The notes beneath the pieces were generated by a model, which was not told where the DNA came from, ran no database searches, and saw nothing but the letters and a program-made list of their open reading frames with translations. A DNA stretch of 64,000 nt from Candidatus Gastranaerophilales bacterium (GTDB lineage Bacteria > Cyanobacteriota > Vampirovibrionia > Gastranaerophilales > Gastranaerophilaceae), in assembly GCA_944322945.1 (NCBI GenBank), contig CALUQN010000005.1, forward strand, positions 23,559 through 87,558. The letters are read 5' to 3'. Position numbers and translations under genes: made by a program. Shown piece after piece: positions 53,266 through 60,539 of the stretch (its first letter is position 1; each line of letters opens with the position of its first letter).

Positions 53266-53799
53266 ATGAATTTTGAAGAAAAAACAATAAACAGCAAAAC
53301 AGTCTACGAAGGTAAAGTAATTGACGTACTTGTTGACGATGTTGTCATCTCAACAGGTCAAAAAACAATAAGAGAAGTTGTGAAACATAAAGGCGGCGTC
53401 GTAATTATTGCCCTGAAAGATGATATGAATATTTTGATGGTAAAACAATACCGCTACCCGATAAAAGAAGAATCTCTGGAACTTCCGGCAGGTAAACTGG
53501 AAGAAGATGAAGACCCGGCTCTTGCCTGCAAAAGAGAACTGGAAGAAGAAACAGGCTACATCGCAAAAGACTGGAAATCTCTTGGTTATATTTACACCTC
53601 GCCCGGCTTTTGCACCGAAAAACTCTACCTCTACCTCGCAACAAACCTCCGGTATGTCGGCGAAAATCCTGACGATGGTGAAGTTATTCAGACTCAGGAA
53701 TTTAAAGCTGATGAAATTTTTGACATGATTAAAAACGGCGAAATCAATGATGCCAAAACAATTTGCGCAATGAGCAGAGCTTTCAGCGGAGGATTTTAA
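53266..53799 (+). CDS. NUDIX hydrolase, ADP-ribose pyrophosphatase type
   Basis: A 177-residue NUDIX enzyme. The Nudix box reads GKLEEDEDPALACKRELEEE then TGY, matching GX5EX7REUXEEXGU. The upstream YRYPIKEESLELPAG and downstream YTSPGFCTEKLYLYLA are typical of ADP-ribose pyrophosphatases (NudF group). It probably hydrolyses ADP-ribose or a related nucleotide sugar. Preceded by AGGTGGG. Confidence 0.92.
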   Translation: MNFEEKTINSKTVYEGKVIDVLVDDVVISTGQKTIREVVKHKGGVVIIALKDDMNILMVKQYRYPIKEESLELPAGKLEEDEDPALACKRELEEETGYIAKDWKSLGYIYTSPGFCTEKLYLYLATNLRYVGENPDDGEVIQTQEFKADEIFDMIKNGEINDAKTICAMSRAFSGGF

Positions 53800-53803
53800 A
53801 CAA

Positions 53804-54604
53804 ATGATTAAAATGATTGCAACCGATATTGACGGAACTATTCTCAAATATAACTACGAATTTAACCAACCCGTAATCGATTGCATCAAAAATCTGTCAG
53901 CGCATAATATCCCTGTTGTACTTGTTACAGGCAGAATGCACAGCGCCGCAAAAATTGTTGCCGATAAACTTGATTTGAAAACACCTATAATTTCCTATCA
54001 GGGCGGTCTGATTAAAGACGGTGACAAAGTACTTTATGAAAAAATTATTGACACCGCAACCGCAAAAAAAATTATTAACTGGGGAAAATCCAATAATATC
54101 CACCTGCAGGTTTATATTAACGATAATCTCTATGTAGAACACGATAACGATACTATCAAACGCTACATTCTCCAGAGCGGTCTGCCATATATTACAGGGA
54201 GTTTTGATAATCTTGACCTCAACGGCGTAAACAAAATTCTTGCAATAGATTACAACGATTCGGAAAAAGTGTCACGCTGGGTAGAATATCTGGAACACGA
54301 ATACCCCGACCTGTATATAGTAAAATCTACCCCCTACTTCTGCGAAATTTCCAACAAAGAAGCAACTAAAGCCTGCGCGCTGGAATATCTCAGAAACCAC
54401 TGGGGGCTGAAAAAAGAAGAAATTATGACCATCGGCGACCAGAACAATGATATAGTTCTTTTGAAAGCCGGCGGACTTGCTGTTGCAATGGGTAATGCAA
54501 CGGATGAGCTTAAAGCCTGTGCGGATTATGTGACCGATACAATAGATAATGACGGATTTGTTAAAGCCGTAGAAAAGTTTGTTCGTATCAGCGCCGTAAA
54601 ATAA
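53804..54604 (+). CDS. HAD-superfamily Cof-type phosphatase
   Basis: A 266-residue haloacid-dehalogenase hydrolase of the Cof/YidA group with a C2B cap. Motif I is ATDIDGTILKYN (catalytic Asp pair), motif II LVTGR, the motif III Lys follows SNKEATKACAL, and motif IV is TIGDQNNDIVLLKAGGLAVA. It dephosphorylates sugar phosphates or similar small metabolites; the substrate is unknown. It starts 4 bases after the NUDIX gene. Confidence 0.9.
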   Translation: MIKMIATDIDGTILKYNYEFNQPVIDCIKNLSAHNIPVVLVTGRMHSAAKIVADKLDLKTPIISYQGGLIKDGDKVLYEKIIDTATAKKIINWGKSNNIHLQVYINDNLYVEHDNDTIKRYILQSGLPYITGSFDNLDLNGVNKILAIDYNDSEKVSRWVEYLEHEYPDLYIVKSTPYFCEISNKEATKACALEYLRNHWGLKKEEIMTIGDQNNDIVLLKAGGLAVAMGNATDELKACADYVTDTIDNDGFVKAVEKFVRISAVK

Positions 54605-54697
54605 TATTCTGATTATATTATATTGTATTTCTTATCCTGTTATTTGCTGAAGGTATGTTTTTTTTGTAACAGTTTCTTTACAATAAACAAAAAACAT

Positions 54698-54725
54698 TAA
54701 AGTTTACGCGAACTGTTGCCGTATC
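54698..54725 (+). promoter_or_regulatory. Sigma-28 (FliA)-like promoter
   Basis: TAAAGTTT at 54698-54705, a 12-bp spacer, then GCCGTATC at 54718-54725, close to the FliA consensus TAAAGTTT-N11-GCCGATAA. It lies about 45 bases before the ATG at 54770. The same arrangement occurs at 56548-56575. Confidence 0.6.
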
Positions 54726-54769
54726 TAATGGCATACATGTTGTGAATTTTTTACTAAGGAGTATTTTTT

Positions 54770-55018
54770 ATGGAATCAACACGTAAATTTAATGAGAGCG
54801 ACTTCAGATTTATGAAAAGTATTACATTTGAACAACTTGCAGACACAAGCTATATCACAGACATGATAAATTTTATCTCAACACTGGATAAAAGAGCTGC
54901 CGGCGGAAAAATTGTAATTCTCGACACACAAAGAAGCGAAAATTCAGAAGTTTATACTTATAAAAAATTTATTGAGATTTATGACAAGTCCGGTGCAGAC
55001 GGATTTATTAAATACTAA
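54770..55018 (+). CDS. Small protein under a sigma-28-like promoter
   Basis: An 82-residue soluble protein (MESTRKFNESDFRFMKSITF, QLADTSYITDMINFISTLDK) that I do not recognise. It has mixed helix and strand and no membrane segment. AAGGAG precedes the ATG, and a FliA-like promoter lies in the 165-base upstream gap, separating it from the NUDIX-HAD genes. rsmH starts 22 bases after its stop. Sharing its promoter type with the HD-GYP gene at 56616 hints at a common regulon. Confidence 0.6.
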   Translation: MESTRKFNESDFRFMKSITFEQLADTSYITDMINFISTLDKRAAGGKIVILDTQRSENSEVYTYKKFIEIYDKSGADGFIKY

Positions 55019-55039
55019 GTTTTATGCTAAAATCTGCTT

Positions 55040-55969
55040 ATGGAATTTAAGCACTATACAGTCATGAAAAATGAGGCTGTTGACGCACTTGAATGCAGAG
55101 ACGGACTTGTGTATGTGGATTGCACTCTTGGCGGGGGCGGTCACAGCGAGCTTATCCTGCAAAAAATTCAGCCAAACGGCAGACTTATTGCATTTGACAT
55201 TGATAACGACGCAATTCAGGCGGCTTCTGAAAGGCTGAAAGATTACCGAAACTTAACAATTGTAAAATCCTCTTATACAAATATTAAAAAAGTGTTACAC
55301 GAACTCGGTATTGAAAAAATCACCGGCGGTGTTCTGTTTGATTTGGGGGCGTCTTATCACCAGTTTGACAAGGCAGAAAGGGGGTTTTCATTCTCCAAAG
55401 ACGCGCCGCTTGATATGAGGTTTGACATAGAACAGAATTTTTCTGCCTATGACGTCGTAAACACTTACGGTGAAGATGATTTGGTCAGAATTTTTTCCGA
55501 ATACGGGGAAGAAAGATTTTCCAAACGCATTGCGAAAAAAATAGTCGAGCAAAGAAAAGTCAAAAAGCTGGAAACAACAACGGAATTAGCCGGTTTGATA
55601 AAAAACTGCACGCCGCGGGTTAAAAGTAGTATTCACCCTGCAACGCGCGTATTTCAGGCAATTAGAATAGAAGTTAACCAAGAGTTAACAAATGTAAAAA
55701 ATACATTGAATGATGTGTTGGATTTAATGGCAATAGGTGGTATAATAAGTGTGATAAGTTTTCATTCATTGGAAGACAGAATAGTGAAAAACTTATTCAA
55801 ATACCACTCGCAGCGGTGCCATTGCGAAAAAAATCAAATGATATGCACATGCCCGCCGCCAAGGTTGGAGTTGGTTAATAAAAAACCGATTATGGCGAGT
55901 GACAAGGAGATTCAGGAAAATCCGCCGTCCAGAAGTGCAAAATTAAGAATCGCAAGATGTATTAATTAA
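55040..55969 (+). CDS. rsmH: 16S rRNA m4C1402 methyltransferase
   Basis: AdoMet-dependent N4-methylation of C1402 in the decoding centre of 16S rRNA (formerly MraW). The 309-residue protein has HYTVMKNEAVDAL, motif I DCTLGGGGHSELIL, GGVLFDLGASYHQFD, and the C-terminal SFHSLEDRIVKN. It is followed by an FtsL-like gene, the classical start of the division and cell-wall cluster, although ftsI and mur genes do not follow here. Confidence 0.96.
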   Translation: MEFKHYTVMKNEAVDALECRDGLVYVDCTLGGGGHSELILQKIQPNGRLIAFDIDNDAIQAASERLKDYRNLTIVKSSYTNIKKVLHELGIEKITGGVLFDLGASYHQFDKAERGFSFSKDAPLDMRFDIEQNFSAYDVVNTYGEDDLVRIFSEYGEERFSKRIAKKIVEQRKVKKLETTTELAGLIKNCTPRVKSSIHPATRVFQAIRIEVNQELTNVKNTLNDVLDLMAIGGIISVISFHSLEDRIVKNLFKYHSQRCHCEKNQMICTCPPPRLELVNKKPIMASDKEIQENPPSRSAKLRIARCIN

Positions 55970-56016
55970 GCAATTTTTGAGGATAGAAAGTTTTTAAGAT
56001 AATTGGGGACAAAAAA

Positions 56017-56490
56017 TTGAATACAGCTAGAGTCAGAAAAGACGAAATTACATATCACTATGAACAATCCGGATACACAGAAAATCCGATAAAAGTGGAA
56101 AATCCCGTAATCGAGGGGTACTTCCCCAGGGAAAAACAAATGGAGATATCATTAAAAGCTATGGCAATCAGAAAAGTTAATACAACTTTATGCGGGTTAC
56201 TGGGCGCGCTTATTGCGCTGGCTTTTATCAGCTATTATTTTTCCATGACAAATGAGCTTCGTCTCAACACTCTTAACCGTCAGATTATCGCATTGAACGA
56301 CGAAAATGCCGAGTTGGAATCAAATTTGGAACGACTGAAATCATTCAACAATGTTGATACCAAAATGGCTCAAACCAACACTCTTCAAAAAGCTGAAAAA
56401 GTTATTGAAGTGCAGGCGATAAATTCCGATGTTACAGTGGCAAAAAGAAAAGATACATCCGCACCGTTTTATTGGGCTATAGGATACTAA
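56017..56490 (+). CDS. FtsL-like cell-division membrane protein
   Basis: A 157-residue bitopic membrane protein: a basic cytoplasmic N-terminus (about 1-55), one membrane segment (LCGLLGALIALAFISYYF, about 58-76) and a periplasmic leucine-zipper-like coiled coil (TLNRQIIALNDENAELESNL, about 86-112). This is the FtsL/DivIC layout. The start is TTG at 56017: GGGGAC lies six bases upstream, and no in-frame ATG occurs before residue 42. Its position after rsmH supports the call. Confidence 0.7.
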   Translation: MNTARVRKDEITYHYEQSGYTENPIKVENPVIEGYFPREKQMEISLKAMAIRKVNTTLCGLLGALIALAFISYYFSMTNELRLNTLNRQIIALNDENAELESNLERLKSFNNVDTKMAQTNTLQKAEKVIEVQAINSDVTVAKRKDTSAPFYWAIGY

Positions 56491-56547
56491 TCTTATACTA
56501 AAGTTTGAACTTTGCCATACAAAAGTATGAATTTTTGTAAAAATCAT

Positions 56548-56575
56548 TAAAGTTTTTTCCACAACATGCCGTATA
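56548..56575 (+). promoter_or_regulatory. Sigma-28 (FliA)-like promoter
   Basis: TAAAGTTT at 56548-56555, a 12-bp spacer, then GCCGTATA at 56568-56575, about 40 bases before the ATG of the HD-GYP gene. The spacer length and preceding CATTAAAGTTT context match the site at 54698. Confidence 0.6.
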
Positions 56576-56615
56576 TATAATTGAAGGTCATGTATGTAGA
56601 TAAAGGATAATTTTA

Positions 56616-57851
56616 ATGAGTAACGAAGAAATCAAAAACGGAGTGTCTTTGTTTAGCCAATCAGAAAACCTTATAGAAGGTGATCCGATTGAAGAAATTT
56701 TTGCGCTGAATCTTGGTGATTTTCTTTCAGAACATCTGATTTCGGAAGATTTGGCAAAAAAAATCGGCGCCAAAAGTCATGACAAAAAGGCAGGATTGGT
56801 AAATCAGCTAAAAGAACTTATCTCCATATATTCGCTTGACAAAACTCTCTGCGTACTGAACTTTGATCCGCAGCAGGAGACTGCAGTATTCAATTCAATT
56901 GCGTTCACTATTACGCAAATGATTGAGGAAAAGATTTGTAATATTTATATCATAAGAGAAAATGCCTTCAGCCATGCCGGTTCATCAGACGGCAAAAGCG
57001 CAAGATTTGTCTTTAAGCCTGAAGATTTTAAGACAAGAGAAATCCAAAAATTCCGCAATCGTACAGTTGTGCCGATGTTCAGCGGGACAAGCCTGATAGG
57101 TGCTATTGATATAATCAGTTCAAAAGAAATTATACCGGAGTATTTGACGCTTGTTGAAAGCATAGCAAACTTGCTTGGAACGTCAATAGCACTTCAAAAA
57201 GAAATAGATATCGTGAACAAGCTTATAGAAAATCCGGACTCTGATATAACGGATTTGCAGCATTCAAGAGCGGAACTCACAGCTCTCATTGGTGATTTGT
57301 GCGATTATCAGCAGTTCTTTGTGGAAAAATTAGCCTCTGCTGTAGATACCAAAGGTCAGTACAAGGTTTCTCACTCCAAGAATACCGCGGAACTTGCAAG
57401 AAAAATTTGCCGCGAGCTGGGCTTGAACGAAAAAACAACAGATTTGATATATTATGCCGGTCTGCTCCAGAATATAGGAAAGATTACATTGCCGGAAAGT
57501 ATATTTGCTACCCACGGCAAGCTCTCGGATGAAGATTTCAAGAAAATTCAGGAGCATGCAAACCTTGGCGTTAACCTCTTGATGAACATAAACTTCCTGT
57601 CAGAGGTTGTGCCTTACATTACATACCAGAAAGAGCGATTTGACGGCACAGGAGAGCCGGAGGGCTTAAAAGGACAATCCATTCCGTTCGGGTCAAGAAT
57701 AATTGCAGTTGCTGATGCCTACAGCGCAATGACGTCTGACAGACCGTACAGAAAAGCTATGAACAAAGAAAAAGCTCTGGAAATTATTAAATCCGAATCC
57801 GGCTCTAAATGGGATCCGGTTGTAACAGAAGCGCTTGGCAAGTTAATTTAA
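56616..57851 (+). CDS. GAF-like plus degenerate HD-GYP protein
   Basis: A 411-residue protein. An N-terminal sensor-like region (about 60-215, GAF character: NRTVVPMFSGTSLIGAIDII) is followed by an HD-GYP fold (about 240-411). The catalytic site is altered. LLHDIGK reads LLQNIGK (Q285-N286 for His-Asp), the later HH pair reads YQ (ITYQKERFDG), and GYP reads GEP. AVADAYSAMTSDRPYRKAM is well kept. Hydrolysis of cyclic-di-GMP is therefore unlikely; a ligand-binding or signalling role is inferred. Transcribed from a sigma-28-like promoter. Confidence 0.85.
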   Translation: MSNEEIKNGVSLFSQSENLIEGDPIEEIFALNLGDFLSEHLISEDLAKKIGAKSHDKKAGLVNQLKELISIYSLDKTLCVLNFDPQQETAVFNSIAFTITQMIEEKICNIYIIRENAFSHAGSSDGKSARFVFKPEDFKTREIQKFRNRTVVPMFSGTSLIGAIDIISSKEIIPEYLTLVESIANLLGTSIALQKEIDIVNKLIENPDSDITDLQHSRAELTALIGDLCDYQQFFVEKLASAVDTKGQYKVSHSKNTAELARKICRELGLNEKTTDLIYYAGLLQNIGKITLPESIFATHGKLSDEDFKKIQEHANLGVNLLMNINFLSEVVPYITYQKERFDGTGEPEGLKGQSIPFGSRIIAVADAYSAMTSDRPYRKAMNKEKALEIIKSESGSKWDPVVTEALGKLI

Positions 57852-57874
57852 TATAAAAATTATTTGTTATAATA

Positions 57875-58123
57875 CTAACCCGTAATATGTAATTTGCTGC
57901 CGGCGCCTTCCGGTAGAATTGTCGGTGCCTGTCCTTGTAAATTCTGCGTAAAAATCGTAGGTCCGGTTGTGTAACCTGTTTGCTGTGGTTTTGTCATATC
58001 AAAAAACGGGTTGTTTGTTCCTGACAATGTGCTGTTGTATCTGTCAAGAATTTCAGGCGGAATGTTGTAAGCGTCGCCGACGCCCAACCCTAATTTATTT
58101 TCTATTGCCTGTACCAAACCCAT
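57875..58123 (-). CDS. Small Gly/Pro/Thr-rich protein
   Basis: An 82-residue protein (MGLVQAIENKLGLGVGDAYN, then a Pro/Gln/Thr-rich tail) that I do not recognise. AAGGAGCAAG precedes the start. It lies 18 bases after the gene at 58142 on the same strand, so the two probably form an operon. Confidence 0.55.
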   Translation of the reverse strand: MGLVQAIENKLGLGVGDAYNIPPEILDRYNSTLSGTNNPFFDMTKPQQTGYTTGPTIFTQNLQGQAPTILPEGAGSKLHITG

Positions 58124-58141
58124 TTATGTTCTTGCTCCTTG

Positions 58142-58447
58142 TTATGCTACGATTGAAAATGTTCTTTGATGTAGTTCGCCAAATTCGTTATATTGATTTT
58201 GACAGAGATTTGTGCCGTTAAACCCGAGCATGTTAAGCCCGTCTGTTCCAAATGCGAATATATTCCGTCTTGCCATATAGCCGTCATTCATTGCTACTTG
58301 TTTTGTCATAGCTATTTCGTCAGCACTCGGTTTGTATGCTGACCCGACGTTGCTTGCGTATGTTTTGATTCTGTCGTAAGGGTCTACCGAAAAGCTTACC
58401 CTTGAAACGCCGCCTATTCTTTCATTTTGTTCGCCATATCCTGACAT
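58142..58447 (-). CDS. Small protein with SRVSFSVD tag
   Basis: A 101-residue soluble protein (MSGYGEQNERIGGVSRVSFS...) with no recognised domain. The N-terminal VSFS resembles the DTVSFSA tag of the protein at 48147. AAGGAATA precedes the ATG. First gene of a two-gene leftward unit. Confidence 0.55.
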   Translation of the reverse strand: MSGYGEQNERIGGVSRVSFSVDPYDRIKTYASNVGSAYKPSADEIAMTKQVAMNDGYMARRNIFAFGTDGLNMLGFNGTNLCQNQYNEFGELHQRTFSIVA

Positions 58448-58689
58448 AATATATTCCTTTATATTCCTTATTGATTTTCCTGTTATATATATAAAGTATA
58501 TAAGTTTTAAATAATTGCTAAATTTGTACCTGTGAGCTTAATATTTGTTAACAAATATATTTATACTCCCAATCATGAATATTCATCCCAAAAACATGAA
58601 AAAATAACACAATATTAAGTTTTGTAAAGTGTAAATTCTACACTATTACTGGGTTTCTGGGATATCAAAAAATATATAAAACAATAATA
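58448..58689. other. Upstream region of the small-protein pair
   Basis: Very AT-rich sequence with no gene, likely containing the leftward promoter of 58447. Confidence 0.35.
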
Positions 58690-58718
58690 TTGACATAAAA
58701 AATTATTCGTGGCATAAT
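58690..58718 (+). promoter_or_regulatory. Strong sigma-70-type promoter without a downstream ORF
   Basis: TTGACA at 58690-58695, a 17-bp spacer, CATAAT at 58713-58718. The next 140 bases hold no credible coding frame and end in a perfect terminator. Confidence 0.65.
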
Positions 58719-58724
58719 AATTAC

Positions 58725-58864
58725 ATAAGATTTAAGTGTAGTCGAAACACTAAATATAAATAGATTCATTAACCCCAAAAACATATAAACTCCTAAATAA
58801 TAAACACTAAAAGAGACCATTAGGATGCAGAAAACGACCCACTCAGAAATGAGTGGTTTTTTTT
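58725..58864 (+). ncRNA. Candidate small RNA
   Basis: About 140 nt between the promoter at 58690-58718 and the terminator at 58839-58864. The only reading frame is 15 codons from 58823, with an ill-spaced ribosome-binding site. It matches no RNA family that I recognise, and transcription is inferred from the signals alone. Confidence 0.45.
58839..58864 (+). terminator. Perfect rho-independent terminator
   Basis: CCACTCA-GAAA-TGAGTGG followed by eight T. Confidence 0.9.
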
Positions 58865-58896
58865 ATGTTTGAATTGAAGGATAAATAAAAAATAAT

Positions 58897-58967
58897 GGGA
58901 CTTATATAGCAAATTCCACCGCAGCTATGAAAACCTCGTCATTCTGAGTGCTTTAGCCCGAAGATTT
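58897..58967. repeat. Third copy of the TIR/core intergenic repeat
   Basis: End motif GGGACTTATATAGCAAATTC at 58897 and core GTCATTCTGAGTGCTTTAGC from 58938, as in the copies at 13281 and (inverted) 5410-5654. The opposite end is not found; other repeats follow directly. Confidence 0.65.
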
Positions 58968-60422
58968 TTTTATTTAGAGATATAGGGTGGGCACGCGTTC
59001 GCTTTGCCCACCTATAACTAAAAAATACAGAAAAGAATGCTGTCAGGCAATGCCTGACCTACAGTAACACCTGCGCGTATGCGCTAAAGAGATTTGTGGA
59101 AGTTATCAATTACATTACAAAAAATGCGCGCAAGCGCTGATGAAATTTGGTGGGGACGCGTTCGCTTTGCCCACCCTATAACTTTTTCGCCCAACAATAC
59201 ACTTTGTACCCTCCCCAGGTCGGGGAGGGCAAGGGTGGGGAGCAAACGTAACGTTTGCATCAATAGGACTATTCATCTTTCAAAATACCGTCTTTTGAAG
59301 ATGTGCAAGAAACTTTAAAAGTCTTTGAAAATCCGGCTTTTAGTGCGCCCGTAAGAGCTTTTCAATCTTAGTAGGAGAGGGGCAGGGGTGAGGTCTTACT
59401 GTCATCCTGAAAGCGTAGAAAATCAGTTTAAAAATGACGATAAGACGTTAGGACGCTAAGTTCATTTAACCTCTCCCACTGCTTTGTGGGGGGAGGAATT
59501 AAAACTGCTAAGCTCATACGGCATGACAAATTTGGTGGGCACGCGTTCGCTTTGCCCACCCTATAACTGGGTGGGGAACAAACATTATGTTTACTGTCAT
59601 CCTGAAAGCGTAGAAAATCCGTTTTTTTGAAAAACGAGATTTTCGAGCTGTTCAGGATCTTGCCGTGCGGAAAATCTTACCAGCACTTTACGAACTAAGA
59701 CCCTGAAATAAATTCAGGGTGACAATAAGTAGGTCAGGCATTGCCTGACAGCATTACTCGCGATTAACGAGTCTTGGCATTGCCTGCTTGTTTTGCTCCT
59801 GCAAGCCAACTCTGCAATGCCGGCGCCCTCAGCTCGTTCGCGCTATCGTCCTCAAAAAACATTTCTCCTCTGTTTTTTGCTATGACAAAAGAAGAGATTA
59901 AGTCACTCTAAAGACGTTAGGACAATTTCACCCTCTCCCGATTTGGAGAGCGGATTTGCGGACGGACGACACGCAGTTAGTCCGGTTAGCGAACGGAACG
60001 AGACTGCTAAGCCTGCAGGGCTTACAGGTGAGTCTCCGTGAGCGTGAAGCAAATCCAAGACAGGGTGGCACGTAGTGCCGGGTGAGGGGGCAAACGTAAC
60101 GTTTGCATCAACATTATTTCAACAAACTGAAATATCTCCTTTTGAAGATGTTCAAGAAACCTTCTCCTGGTTCAGGAGAGGGAAAGGGCATTGTTGGGCA
60201 AGTATGCCCAACCGGCAGTGTCTGGCATGGGTGAGGTCATAATAGTGGACAGGTGGCAAAGCGAAAGGCCTGCCACTTTATCTGCAGTAGCAAAAAAATA
60301 CTTCATATTTCTTAAATTTTCTTAATATTTTAGCTGCTTCAAAATAACGATGGCATGTGGCTTACAACCATAAATTCTCACCCAAGTAAATGTAACAATT
60401 TCGCTAATTTTGTCGATAACAC
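58968..60422. repeat. Field of short palindromes and dispersed repeats
   Basis: About 1.45 kb without a gene. Palindrome 1 (GGTGGGC...GCCCACC, 27 bp) is at 58986-59012, 59149-59175 and 59534-59560. Palindrome 2 (GTCAGGCAwTGCCTGAC) is at 59042-59058 and 59733-59749. Palindrome 3 (GCAAACGTAACGTTTGC) is at 59242-59258 and 60090-60106. CTGTCATCCTGAAAGCGTAG occurs twice (59399, 59596). An 82-bp segment at 59835-59916 recurs almost exactly at 63848-63929. Short open frames here look like translated repeats. Confidence 0.7.
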
Positions 60423-60452
60423 TTGCATTTTTAATTAAAAATATGATATACT
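60423..60452 (+). promoter_or_regulatory. Promoter of the autotransporter gene
   Basis: TTGCAT at 60423-60428 and TATACT at 60447-60452 with an 18-bp spacer. The leader is about 80 nt, with AAAGGAG eight bases before the ATG at 60540. Confidence 0.6.
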
Positions 60453-60539
60453 AATAATATAGAATGCACATATAAAATATACCCTAAAAATTACACTAAG
60501 CACGAATAGATACATTTGAACCCGAAAGGAGATAAAATT

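Noticed and set aside
56493..56515. TAAAGTTT followed closely by GCCATAC after the FtsL-like gene
   Set aside because: The spacing is only about seven bases, too short for a promoter; the proper site is at 56548.
59094..59318. 74-codon open frame in the palindrome field
   Set aside because: It is made of the dispersed repeats read in one frame and has no plausible start signal.
60390..60425. TAACAATT-N11-GTCGATAA, a second possible FliA-like promoter before the autotransporter
   Set aside because: The -35 box matches only five of eight positions, and a better sigma-70-type promoter (60423-60452) overlaps it.
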